40,050 nt of DNA from a virus. The notes below the pieces were generated by a model. The model was not told the origin of the DNA. It worked only from the letters and a program-made list of their open reading frames with translations, and did no database searches. Position 1 is the first letter of the stretch, and each line of letters starts with the position of its first letter. Positions 1 to 7,882 of the stretch are shown piece by piece. The DNA is taken from positions 1 through 40,050 of IMG/VR virus record IMGVR_UViG_3300005530_000053. One strand, written 5' to 3'. Position numbers and translations under genes: made by a program.

Positions 1-104
1 ATTTCCGGTGCGAGGCGAGTGCCGTATAGCGTCTGTTCCTCGTATCCCAGAGAAAAACCAGTTAGAATGGGATCGATGTATAACTGCTGAGGATCGTAAG
101 CCAT
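1..104 (-). CDS. Major capsid protein, N-terminus only (cut by window edge)
   Basis: An open frame starts at ATG 104 on the minus strand, with a GGGAGGTGAG Shine-Dalgarno just upstream, and runs off the window. The first residues read MAYDPQQLYIDPILTGFSLG, which resembles the start of phage major capsid proteins that begin with a (V/I)DPILTN-S-GY type stretch. It lies directly downstream of portal, protease/scaffold and decoration genes, the usual place for the capsid gene. Only 34 residues are visible, so the assignment rests on position and this short similarity. Confidence 0.7.
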   Translation of the reverse strand, partial: MAYDPQQLYIDPILTGFSLGYEEQTLYGTRLAPE

Positions 105-121
105 TTAGTATCTCACCTCCC

Positions 122-508
122 TTACGGAATGAGCGCCAGACCAGGCGTTAGAAGGACAGGAATAAGATCACCAGCAACGCCGGTATTTAAAGCAATACCA
201 AGTGGCCGTGCACCAGTATTTGAAGCAACTGCCTGACCACTTGCATCCATAACGACAATCGTGCCTAGTGTGATTCCACCAGTACCAACCTTAATTAAGG
301 AAGTACCCATGAGCCACACTGTTGCACCTTTACCCTCTAGAATTTCACCAGAAGTAACTCCGAACTGGGTAATACCAATCCAAAGATCACCTTCTGCCGT
401 AACAGGGGTAACTGTCTGGTTAGCGGATAGTTTAACTGCTGTATACTGAGTTAGTGCTGCTGCTGCATCAAAACCTAACTCAAGAATACTGTTTCCACCT
501 TCGGCCAT
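122..508 (-). CDS. Capsid decoration/cement protein (DUF2190-like)
   Basis: 128 residues, small, rich in Gly, Ala, Val and Thr, and predicted all-beta. Features such as AALTQYTAVKLSANQTVTPV near the N-terminus and a central GKGATVWLMG resemble DUF2190-type capsid cement proteins, which bind the outside of the assembled shell and stabilise it. The start codon at 508 overlaps the end of the protease gene by one base, and the next gene leftward is the capsid protein. This protease-decoration-capsid order is classical. The function is inferred from family resemblance and position. Confidence 0.7.
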   Translation of the reverse strand: MAEGGNSILELGFDAAAALTQYTAVKLSANQTVTPVTAEGDLWIGITQFGVTSGEILEGKGATVWLMGTSLIKVGTGGITLGTIVVMDASGQAVASNTGARPLGIALNTGVAGDLIPVLLTPGLALIP

Positions 509-1155
509 TACTTCTCACCTCCCTCATGTGCGGGGCGGTAAGTAGAACGATACGCTGAAACAAGTTCTTCGTTTTCAGGATCGGCCATTACCTTAGCAAG
601 TGCATCACCATAAGACTCACCAGTTTCAACCTGGATAGCCTTAGCCTTATTAGTAAGTTCAGTTGCAGCAGAAGCACCATCAGTCGTAACTTCCTTACCA
701 CGAGTTGAACCAAGCTCGCGATAATCTACGATTGCATTTCCAGATGCAACGTTATCAAGGAGCGATGAAAGATCATCATGCGTCATAAGACCATCTGCAA
801 TCTTAAGATGCATTTCCTCAACCTGAGTAAGTGCAAGACCTGAAAAACCAAGACCAGTCTCAGCACCTTCATCAGTTGAGAATCTTTCATACTGAGCAGC
901 GAACATCTTTGCTGCATCCTTGCGACGACCTGCACGCATTTCAGCCATTTCTGCACGATCTGCCTTAAGCTGAGAAGCGATTTCTGGATACTGCTTCTCA
1001 AACTCAGGAGTAAGAATCGGTGCAGGATCATTTACATCAGGCGTTGGTGCCGGATTAGTTTCACGAATTCCGGCGATTGCGGCAAGAACGTCATCAGACG
1101 TTGCATCCTCACTGAGTTCTAGAGACTCTAGAATCTCGGGAGTAAGCTCCGGCAT
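508..1155 (-). CDS. Probable nested scaffolding protein from internal start
   Basis: Inside the protease gene, in the same frame, Met303 (ATG at 1155) is preceded by AGGTAGGAGTCAAA, a strong Shine-Dalgarno with about 5 bases of spacing. Initiation there would give a 215-residue protein starting MPELTPEILESLELSEDA, acidic and then coiled and charged, without the protease domain. This is the arrangement of lambda C/Nu3, where the scaffold is translated from within the protease gene. The start and its ribosome site are visible. Production of a separate protein is inference. Confidence 0.6.
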   Translation of the reverse strand: MPELTPEILESLELSEDATSDDVLAAIAGIRETNPAPTPDVNDPAPILTPEFEKQYPEIASQLKADRAEMAEMRAGRRKDAAKMFAAQYERFSTDEGAETGLGFSGLALTQVEEMHLKIADGLMTHDDLSSLLDNVASGNAIVDYRELGSTRGKEVTTDGASAATELTNKAKAIQVETGESYGDALAKVMADPENEELVSAYRSTYRPAHEGGEK

Positions 1156-2061
1156 TTTGACTCCTACCTGTCGTGGTACAACAGCTTGTGATTTACCCTT
1201 TGAACTAAAAACTTCTTGCAAGAAATTCTCAGATACACTACGAATTGTCTTTACTCCATCGACCATACCTTTCTCAAGGGCCGAACGAGATTTATAAACA
1301 CGTCCTTTGCCGTAGTTTTCAGTTACATCTTCCACGGATACTCCACGTCCGCGGGCTACGGCAGAAGTAAATTCGCCGTAGATTTCGGTCATTTGTTCCA
1401 TCACAATTTCTCGAGCTTTATCACTCAATGGTAGTGCTGGATGACCGATACCTTTGTTCTCACCAACAGTGAGAACAGTTCGCTTAATTCCTTCCTTTGC
1501 ATCCTGACCCGATTCGTCAGTATGTACGGAAATAACTCCAATTGAGCCTACCGTACCAGAAGGAGTCATGAAAAGTTTTTCAGCCTGTGAACCTAGATAG
1601 TATGCTCCACTGGCCGCCTGAGAGTTCGCAATGGCCCAAATAGGTTTCTTTCCAGACTGACGTGCTTCCCAAATTGCGTCAGCACCTTCTTGCATCATTG
1701 TAGCAGAACCACCAGGAGAATCGATATCGAGAAGAATCCCCCGAACATTATCCTCAGCCATTAATGAATCTAGATCATTCATCATTGCTGAAACGGAAGT
1801 TCCACCACTAAACTCAGTAAGAAGATTTGCTTTGGGAAAAATTGAACCATGAATAGGGAGTACAGCAATACCTGGCTGTTCAGGTAAATCCAGATGGTTT
1901 CTTGATCCGCCTTTTTCCCTAAGTTCTTCGAGCTGCTCAAGGGAAAGAGAATCGCCTTCAATCTTACGATCAAGAATTCCGAGGATTGACTGTAAACCAT
2001 CTTCTGTGATGAGCCAGGGTACTCCATAAACATGATTTAAAACGTTGTCGTATTTTTTCAT
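508..2061 (-). CDS. S49-family capsid maturation protease fused to scaffold domain
   Basis: 517 residues. Residues about 65-270 form an SppA/ClpP-fold serine protease. DIDSPGG is at 112-118 and the nucleophile motif AASGAYY at 149-155 (Ser151). Lys203 lies 52 residues further on, the spacing of the Ser/Lys dyad in Bacillus SppA. A linker rich in Pro, Thr and Asp (about 330-350) separates it from a C-terminal half that is helical and charged, as expected for a scaffold. In phages of this layout the protease cleaves scaffold and head proteins during procapsid maturation. The start at 2061 overlaps the stop of the upstream small gene. An internal in-frame start at Met303 is listed separately. 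Confidence 0.9.
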   Translation of the reverse strand: MKKYDNVLNHVYGVPWLITEDGLQSILGILDRKIEGDSLSLEQLEELREKGGSRNHLDLPEQPGIAVLPIHGSIFPKANLLTEFSGGTSVSAMMNDLDSLMAEDNVRGILLDIDSPGGSATMMQEGADAIWEARQSGKKPIWAIANSQAASGAYYLGSQAEKLFMTPSGTVGSIGVISVHTDESGQDAKEGIKRTVLTVGENKGIGHPALPLSDKAREIVMEQMTEIYGEFTSAVARGRGVSVEDVTENYGKGRVYKSRSALEKGMVDGVKTIRSVSENFLQEVFSSKGKSQAVVPRQVGVKMPELTPEILESLELSEDATSDDVLAAIAGIRETNPAPTPDVNDPAPILTPEFEKQYPEIASQLKADRAEMAEMRAGRRKDAAKMFAAQYERFSTDEGAETGLGFSGLALTQVEEMHLKIADGLMTHDDLSSLLDNVASGNAIVDYRELGSTRGKEVTTDGASAATELTNKAKAIQVETGESYGDALAKVMADPENEELVSAYRSTYRPAHEGGEK

Positions 2062-2198
2062 TATTTCTTTCCCTTGCGATGCTTGCTAGCTTGAATTGCT
2101 CTACCCTGTCTCGCTGCTTTTGCCTTTGCTCCCTTACCTCTGTACAACTTACCCTTGCTACCGTACTTATAACCACCACCTGTTTTCCTAACAGGCAT
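2061..2198 (-). CDS. Small very basic protein, 45 residues
   Basis: The frame begins at ATG 2198, sharing one base with the stop of the preceding gene, and its stop shares one base with the protease start, so the three are translationally coupled. The product (MPVRKTGGGYKYGSKGKLYR at the start) is dominated by Lys, Arg and Gly and has no hydrophobic core, suggesting nucleic acid binding or a disordered head component. Function unknown. Confidence 0.65.
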   Translation of the reverse strand: MPVRKTGGGYKYGSKGKLYRGKGAKAKAARQGRAIQASKHRKGKK

Positions 2199-2371
2199 TA
2201 CTTACCTGGCTTTGGTAAACTTTCAATTCGCTCTGCGTCTTCTTCTGGATCAAGTGCGAAATAAGGAGTTTCAATTCTCCATTTCTCTTGTGCTGCTTTA
2301 CTTGGTCCATTATAAACTGGTGCTCCGCCAGGTTCGGCTCTATCATGTGCGCGTGCTTCTGTATCACCCAT
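2198..2371 (-). CDS. Small hypothetical protein between portal and protease, 57 residues
   Basis: ATG at 2371 follows AGGAGG at good spacing; the site lies in the last codons of the portal gene. The product is hydrophilic, starts MGDTEARAHDRAEPGG and carries an acidic DPEEDAERIE stretch near the end. No family recognised. Its tight position in the head operon suggests a minor head or assembly role. Confidence 0.6.
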   Translation of the reverse strand: MGDTEARAHDRAEPGGAPVYNGPSKAAQEKWRIETPYFALDPEEDAERIESLPKPGK

Positions 2372-2373
2372 GA

Positions 2374-3777
2374 TTATCTGCCTCCTGCATCATTAGGAGA
2401 CTTTCCGATATTTCCTGCACCACCATTGTTACTTGCTTGCTTATCGATGTTGGCAGGATTATCAGCTTCTACTGGACGCGGCTCAGTCTTTTGTGGCATA
2501 TCCGCGATCTTGCGAAGATACTGCTCAGTCGGCATATCAGGAGTGATCCCCTGAGCTTCAAGTAGATTCTTTACCATAGACGACCAAGCCTGCATATCCT
2601 TAGTCTCACCGATATTGCGAACACAGAGTTTTGGAAATCTATTTGTGGGGAAGTTATAAGCAACAAGATAAGGAATGAGAAACATATTGATATAATCGCA
2701 AATCATATTTGCGATGTATCTCATTGCCTTCATGAATGCATCGAAAGCTGTTGCTCCTGTTGCGCGTCCACCACCAGAAGAGTCTAAACCAAGATTAATG
2801 AACTGAACCAGAATATTCTTCATGATTTGATTATCATGATGAAGTGCTGACTCTAGTGCATCAACTGGTTGCCCTTTAAGCTCTGCGAATCCAATAGTAA
2901 GTGTTGACGGTCGAACGATGTACCCTCGTTCGTTCGTCCTAAGGTTAGCGCCAAGTTCTTCTGCAAGTCTTTTATCGCTGTTGGTCGCACCCGGTAATAC
3001 TTCAACTTCGGGCACTCCAATACCATGACGTTCCTTTTGGATTGCGTCAATCGTATAAAGCTTATCTTTATAGTACCAATTCCTATGAGCCGGACGGAGA
3101 ATACTCTCACCTTCGGCATTCCCGTCTCCTTCAAAAGTAAATAAGACACCTTTCGAGATTGGGATCTTAACTTCTTTCGCGCGGTTATCCGCTCCGATAG
3201 CTTGCTGCGTAACAAAGTTTAATCCACCATTCTCGTCGTAGTCAAATCCTGTAACTGTGCGAGCGGGCCTTTCGGCCAACTTGCGTAACATTGTATATTT
3301 CTTTTTGTTTGCTCCTGGTGCACTAGTTCTTGGTGACCATTCTCTTAGTTCCCAAACATGCTCAAAGAATGAGAAGCCATTTTCGAGGAATCTCACGATT
3401 CCTTCTAATGTCTTTACCCACGGAATGTTACCACCATAAAAAAGGTTGTCGTTGCAAAATTCAGCGACAACCTGATCTTCAATTTCTGGAGAATATGCGT
3501 CGATGTAGAACTCAGCACCAAGAATAGATGATTTACCTACTCGCAATGATGAGCGGACAGACACATCACCACGAATCATCTTCTTGTATGTTTGTAGCTC
3601 TTGGTTCCTATTCGCTAATTCAGGAACAGGATCAATGATCTGTGCAATGCGAGAAGAGCCTAATTCTCCATATGCAACAGGAGCTACATCAACAGCACCA
3701 TTAGCAGAATACCCCGTTCCCGAAACTTGCTTTCGGGGTGTTTGATCCTTTTTACTTAATGTGGGTAATTTAGCCAT
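2374..3777 (-). CDS. Portal protein (DUF935 / Mu gp29-like)
   Basis: 467 residues. The region around residues 225-260 (ILRPAHRNWYYKDKLYTIDA, then a KERHGIG stretch) is characteristic of DUF935 portal proteins. These form the dodecameric ring at the capsid vertex through which DNA is packaged and to which the tail attaches. The C-terminus after about 430 is disordered and Pro/Asn/Gly-rich. The gene overlaps the end of the terminase gene by 8 bases and precedes the protease/scaffold gene, the standard packaging order. Confidence 0.9.
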   Translation of the reverse strand: MAKLPTLSKKDQTPRKQVSGTGYSANGAVDVAPVAYGELGSSRIAQIIDPVPELANRNQELQTYKKMIRGDVSVRSSLRVGKSSILGAEFYIDAYSPEIEDQVVAEFCNDNLFYGGNIPWVKTLEGIVRFLENGFSFFEHVWELREWSPRTSAPGANKKKYTMLRKLAERPARTVTGFDYDENGGLNFVTQQAIGADNRAKEVKIPISKGVLFTFEGDGNAEGESILRPAHRNWYYKDKLYTIDAIQKERHGIGVPEVEVLPGATNSDKRLAEELGANLRTNERGYIVRPSTLTIGFAELKGQPVDALESALHHDNQIMKNILVQFINLGLDSSGGGRATGATAFDAFMKAMRYIANMICDYINMFLIPYLVAYNFPTNRFPKLCVRNIGETKDMQAWSSMVKNLLEAQGITPDMPTEQYLRKIADMPQKTEPRPVEADNPANIDKQASNNGGAGNIGKSPNDAGGR

Positions 3778-5143
3778 ATGAGATACTGTCGTTTAGTTTA
3801 AAACCACTAGAGTACGTAAAGAACGCATCGCTCTCGCGCTCTCCCCGCCTAGTATATACGGACGCTAGTGTCATGTTCCTTCCAAGCACAAAATGTTGAG
3901 AGAAGAAGTATCTAATTGCATCTGGTCCGTGATCATCATAATCATGCTGACCAGTTCTCTCATTATGACCTTCTCTATTCTCTTTTCTTCTTAACTGTTG
4001 AATTTGACGAATGAGATGGACACAAGAAGGATCAATAACTAATTTTGATGGTCCCTCTTCAGGAGCCATCCAACGACGAACTGCTTCGATACCTTCATGC
4101 CAACTAACTCGTTCAGCAAAAATTTTACCCAACACCAGTTCTAAGGTTGCGACTTCATCTGCACCAGCAGGATCAGCATACATCATATTCACGTGAAAGT
4201 TATTTGGATTTTCACGATTCTTTAAGATATGACCATGCTGCCATGTACTTAAATGACTGACCTGATATTCCCGCCAGATGTATACGTTGTCAGAGGGATC
4301 GACTTGGATATCGTAACAACAGAATGGATCTGCGAAGCCGAAGTCAAAGGCCCATGCGTTAAACCATAATGGATTATACTCGTGCCTTTTAACATGAACA
4401 CGTTCATCGAATTCTGGATAGATTTGTCCTTCGAACGAAGTGAACTCCGCCGCATACTCTTGTTCCCAATACTGTTTAGAAACCGTGCGACGAATTCTAA
4501 CAAGTTCTGGATCATCGTACCCTCCTGGGTACATTGCCTTATTTGTCCAAGTCGGAAATCGCCAAGATTCATAATCTTCAAAGTCGGGATGCTGGCCCAT
4601 ATCATACAGACCTTTATACCAATTGAATCCTTGTGGCGTACTCGGGAAGATTGCTGAACCACGTTTGTCAGACAAAGCAGGTTCAATGTACATCTGCCAA
4701 GTAGACATTTTATGCTTGGCAGCCTCAGACATAATTACACCATCAAGACCTTCACCAACGAGGGTATCCTGTTTCTCTGCTGATACAACTTCGAGCGTTG
4801 ATCCCATCGGAGTGACAAGACGCATCTGACCCTGATTAATGTTGTATTGTCTAGTGCTGCACTTATCCAGAAGATTTAGAGCTTTAAGATCGTTCCAGAC
4901 AACTCTGAATTCCTTCTCACCGAGTCGATAAGTTGGACCAACGATCCACCAAAGCGTTTCTGGAATAAAAAGATTCAGAGTCATTTCATGACCAGCAGCT
5001 TGTGACTTTCCAAATCGCCGGCCACAACTTGGAATTCTGAATCTTGCTAACGAATCATGGATTCTATACTGTTCCTCTGAATGAGGCTTATACTTAATCC
5101 GTTCGAATACTTCGTCTCTATCGACTGGTGGAATAAGTCTCAT
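3770..5143 (-). CDS. terL: Terminase large subunit (packaging ATPase/nuclease)
   Basis: 457 residues. The ATPase domain shows Walker A GRRFGKSQ at 41-48, Walker B LDGVIMSE at 133-140 and coupling motif STPQG at 168-172. The RNase H-like nuclease domain has FDFGFADP at 266-273 (Asp267), ADPAGADE from 323 (Asp324) and DDHGPDAIRY from 403, supplying the acidic metal ligands. It translocates DNA into the procapsid through the portal and cuts concatemers. All key residues are present. The downstream portal gene overlaps it. Confidence 0.95.
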   Translation of the reverse strand: MRLIPPVDRDEVFERIKYKPHSEEQYRIHDSLARFRIPSCGRRFGKSQAAGHEMTLNLFIPETLWWIVGPTYRLGEKEFRVVWNDLKALNLLDKCSTRQYNINQGQMRLVTPMGSTLEVVSAEKQDTLVGEGLDGVIMSEAAKHKMSTWQMYIEPALSDKRGSAIFPSTPQGFNWYKGLYDMGQHPDFEDYESWRFPTWTNKAMYPGGYDDPELVRIRRTVSKQYWEQEYAAEFTSFEGQIYPEFDERVHVKRHEYNPLWFNAWAFDFGFADPFCCYDIQVDPSDNVYIWREYQVSHLSTWQHGHILKNRENPNNFHVNMMYADPAGADEVATLELVLGKIFAERVSWHEGIEAVRRWMAPEEGPSKLVIDPSCVHLIRQIQQLRRKENREGHNERTGQHDYDDHGPDAIRYFFSQHFVLGRNMTLASVYTRRGERESDAFFTYSSGFKLNDSISYG

Positions 5144-5452
5144 TTAGTCATCTACCTGAAAGAAGAAAGGACCTAATCTTGGCGTTTGTGGTGATGCAGC
5201 AAAAGAGATGAAGAGCTTATAACGTCCTTCATCTAAAGAATTTGAATCGATTAGTGGCTGAGCAATCATACCTTCATTTCCTGCAATTGCGTTTGTTACG
5301 ATTTCCGTCTCATCTTCATCATCTTTGTAAAGATCATATCTTAGGTCCAAACCATCTAAGGTTAAGATAGTTCCGAAAGCGTCCTTGACCTTAACAGGCC
5401 AATATTGAATACTACCCTTTGGTACATGAATTGTAGCTTGTGCAATAGCCAT
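5144..5452 (-). CDS. Hypothetical structural-operon protein, 102 residues
   Basis: Begins MAIAQATIHVPKGSIQYWPV and looks all-beta, with aromatic residues alternating with polar ones and a C-terminal GRYKLFISFAAS stretch, suggesting an Ig-like or baseplate/fibre accessory fold. It starts at the stop of the repeat fibre gene and ends one base before the terminase start. No family recognised; a virion or fibre-associated role is inferred from position. Confidence 0.65.
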   Translation of the reverse strand: MAIAQATIHVPKGSIQYWPVKVKDAFGTILTLDGLDLRYDLYKDDEDETEIVTNAIAGNEGMIAQPLIDSNSLDEGRYKLFISFAASPQTPRLGPFFFQVDD

Positions 5453-7842
5453 TACATATCTTTCGGATTCATTGGTTTACCTCTGAGATGCTCGATTGCG
5501 TAACCTGAGAATCTAAGTAGAGCCTGTCCAGACCACTGAGTTAATGCAATACCACTTGCAATAATCATTCCAGCGTTCTGGAATACTTGTGTTGTTAATG
5601 TTGCGATTCCTGTTCCTGTAACCTCTAGTACTTTTTGTACTGATCTGATTAAGGTAGTATTTCCGATTGCAGTTACAAAGAATTCAACCGTCGTAGCCGT
5701 CGATTGAATCATTGTCACAATAACAGAACCAGTCGTAGAAAATGTTGAACTTACCAAACGGGCTAGTACTGCAATTCCATTTACTGTAACCCTTAAACTT
5801 ACCTGCGGCGCTCGACGAATTGAGGCTACTGCGGTAGCAGTTGTCGTAAATACTGCGGATTGTAAGGCTGCTGCTGTTAATGATGCCACCCCACTAGATG
5901 TTGCACTAAATACATGCGATGGTAATTTACTTAATGAGGCAACACCTGTTACTGTAACATTGAATGTCCTTAAGATGATTGAAGTTATTGAGAGTGATGC
6001 TATTCCTGTTCCAATTGTGCTTAATGTTCTAATTGGTGCTCTAATTAAACTTGTCGTCCCCGTTCCAATTGCAGTAAATGAAGCTAGTCTCACTTTTAGG
6101 CTGGTTAAGGATGCTACTCCCGTGCCGACTGAACTCAGCACACGGGCAGGCACCCGAACTAGTGTAGCCAAGCCAGTTCCAGCAGCCAAGTACACAGTAT
6201 ATATAGAGCGTACTACGGATGCCCCTCCCGTACCTAGAACCGAGAGATTAATTTGCGGATTTTTGATTAATGATGCTAATCCAGTTGCTGTAGTTGCGAA
6301 CTCCGCTAGTCGTACTTTGATAACGGAGAGAGTTGCTGTTGATGTGCCAATTACATTTAATGTTCGTAATGGATTTCTGATGAAAGTTGCTGTACCTACT
6401 GCAGTTATGCTTAATGCCCTGATAGGCGTACGTACAAATGTTGCAACATTTGATCCAGTGGTAACAAGAATCTTTTGAGCGCTACGAACCAGAGACGTGA
6501 CATTACTTGCTTGAATAGAGTATGTACGTGAGAGAGAACGCGTAATACTTGCAACGCCGGCTCCTGATACAGTTAGATTTCTTGAGATATCACGAATTAG
6601 TGTAACTACTACTGTAACTGATCCTGAGGTTACAAGAATTTTTCGCGGTTCTCGAATCAAAGACACCACACCAGTAACAGTAACACTTAATGTCTTTAAA
6701 CTTAGTTTTAATGCTGCTACAGTTGCAGTTCCAACACCTGTAGCAAGTAGACTTCGAATCGGATTTCTAACTAATGTGGCCGTTCCACTTCCCGTAACAG
6801 ACAGGCTTCTGATTGGACTTCTAATTAAACTTGGAGTAACAGTTCTTGCAACAGAGAAAATATGCAATGGAGAACGTACGAAAGTTGCTACACCAGATGT
6901 AACTACAGAGAGCAGTCTAATAGGTGAACGTACAAGTGTGCTAATTCCCGTACCTGTTGCACTTAAGGATCTAATAACTACTTTGGAAGTAACTAAAGAT
7001 ACAACTCCAGTTCCAGCCGCCGAAAGTGAACGGCTAGGAATCCTTCTAAGTACAGGAACGCTAGTTCCACTAGAAGATAGTGATCTAGCTGGTGCACGAA
7101 TCAAAACTCGAGCCGCAGTTCCAACTCCCGACAAGACCTTAGTTGGAGTTTTTTGCAAAACTGGACTTCCTGAACCAGATGCACTTAGAGTTGCAAATTG
7201 AGTTGATCCCGTAAGTTCCTTGATCGCAACTGCAACCATTGCGACATCATCAGTAGTAGCTGTCCATCCTACAGTTACATTACCACCAGCATCATTCGTG
7301 TCGATTGTTTCTAGAACTGCAACTTGCTGGCCGAAGTCATGGTTATCTAGTTTACTGAATCCTGTACCAGACGTAAATGCAGCTTGTGTACCCTGACCGG
7401 ACATGACAATGCTCATTGCCCATGTTTCTACACTCGCGCCGGTAGTAAGAACGACAGTTGGGTTTGCTTGGTTCTCTTGGGCGACTCCAGAAGCTTCAAC
7501 TGCTGTATTAGCTGCTCCTGTTAAAGTAATAATCCATGCAACTTTATCACCATTAACTGCTGATGTATCGAAGTTTACCGTTTGTGTCCCGGTTGGAATA
7601 CCTGAACCTAAGAAATAAATATACGACGCCATAAATTCGGTCGCCGTATCTTTCGCGAAGCCATTGGTCAATCGTGCCATGGCTACGCCACCATAAGTGA
7701 CTCCCGCCATTTCATCTGCATCAGTACCATTCTGAGCAATACAGACGAGGACAGCTTTAGGTGTACCAATAGGAGTATGGTTGGTACTAGAATCACCCGT
7801 AAAGAGTGCTGTTTTAGTGAAGGTGTCTAGAGCGAGAGTCAT
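5452..7842 (-). CDS. Giant repeat fibre protein with about 29 tandem 18/20-residue repeats
   Basis: 796 residues. Residues 1 to about 215 form a globular beta-rich head with alternating small residues. From about 216 to 758 the chain is tandem repeats of consensus R-S-L-S-x-T-G-T-G-x-A-T-L-V-R-x-P-I, mostly 18 residues with about nine 20-residue variants. Alternating hydrophobics and conserved Gly pairs fit a beta-solenoid or triple beta-spiral fibre shaft. The C-terminus (ALLRFSGYAIEHLRGKPMNP) is distinct. Likely a virion fibre or appendage. The start at 7842 lies 5 bases after a 12-bp hairpin that contains part of its AGGAGG site. Confidence 0.75.
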   Translation of the reverse strand: MTLALDTFTKTALFTGDSSTNHTPIGTPKAVLVCIAQNGTDADEMAGVTYGGVAMARLTNGFAKDTATEFMASYIYFLGSGIPTGTQTVNFDTSAVNGDKVAWIITLTGAANTAVEASGVAQENQANPTVVLTTGASVETWAMSIVMSGQGTQAAFTSGTGFSKLDNHDFGQQVAVLETIDTNDAGGNVTVGWTATTDDVAMVAVAIKELTGSTQFATLSASGSGSPVLQKTPTKVLSGVGTAARVLIRAPARSLSSSGTSVPVLRRIPSRSLSAAGTGVVSLVTSKVVIRSLSATGTGISTLVRSPIRLLSVVTSGVATFVRSPLHIFSVARTVTPSLIRSPIRSLSVTGSGTATLVRNPIRSLLATGVGTATVAALKLSLKTLSVTVTGVVSLIREPRKILVTSGSVTVVVTLIRDISRNLTVSGAGVASITRSLSRTYSIQASNVTSLVRSAQKILVTTGSNVATFVRTPIRALSITAVGTATFIRNPLRTLNVIGTSTATLSVIKVRLAEFATTATGLASLIKNPQINLSVLGTGGASVVRSIYTVYLAAGTGLATLVRVPARVLSSVGTGVASLTSLKVRLASFTAIGTGTTSLIRAPIRTLSTIGTGIASLSITSIILRTFNVTVTGVASLSKLPSHVFSATSSGVASLTAAALQSAVFTTTATAVASIRRAPQVSLRVTVNGIAVLARLVSSTFSTTGSVIVTMIQSTATTVEFFVTAIGNTTLIRSVQKVLEVTGTGIATLTTQVFQNAGMIIASGIALTQWSGQALLRFSGYAIEHLRGKPMNPKDM

Positions 7843-7847
7843 AAGAT

Positions 7848-7882
7848 ATTGTGTGGCCTCCTACAAGAGAAGGCCACACAAT
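7848..7882 (-). terminator. 12-bp perfect hairpin between beta-helix and fibre genes
   Basis: ATTGTGTGGCCT and AGGCCACACAAT pair perfectly around an 11-base loop. The hairpin begins right after the stop codon of the upstream gene and ends 5 bases before the fibre ATG. There is no U-tract on the minus strand. On the mRNA, AGGAGG spans the loop and the 3' arm, so the hairpin may also limit access to the fibre gene's ribosome site. Termination and translation control are both inference. Confidence 0.55.

Noticed and set aside
5960-6478. 172-codon frame on the plus strand within the fibre repeats
   Set aside because: It is the mirror of the repetitive fibre gene; the repeat composition keeps the opposite strand open. 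No ribosome site.
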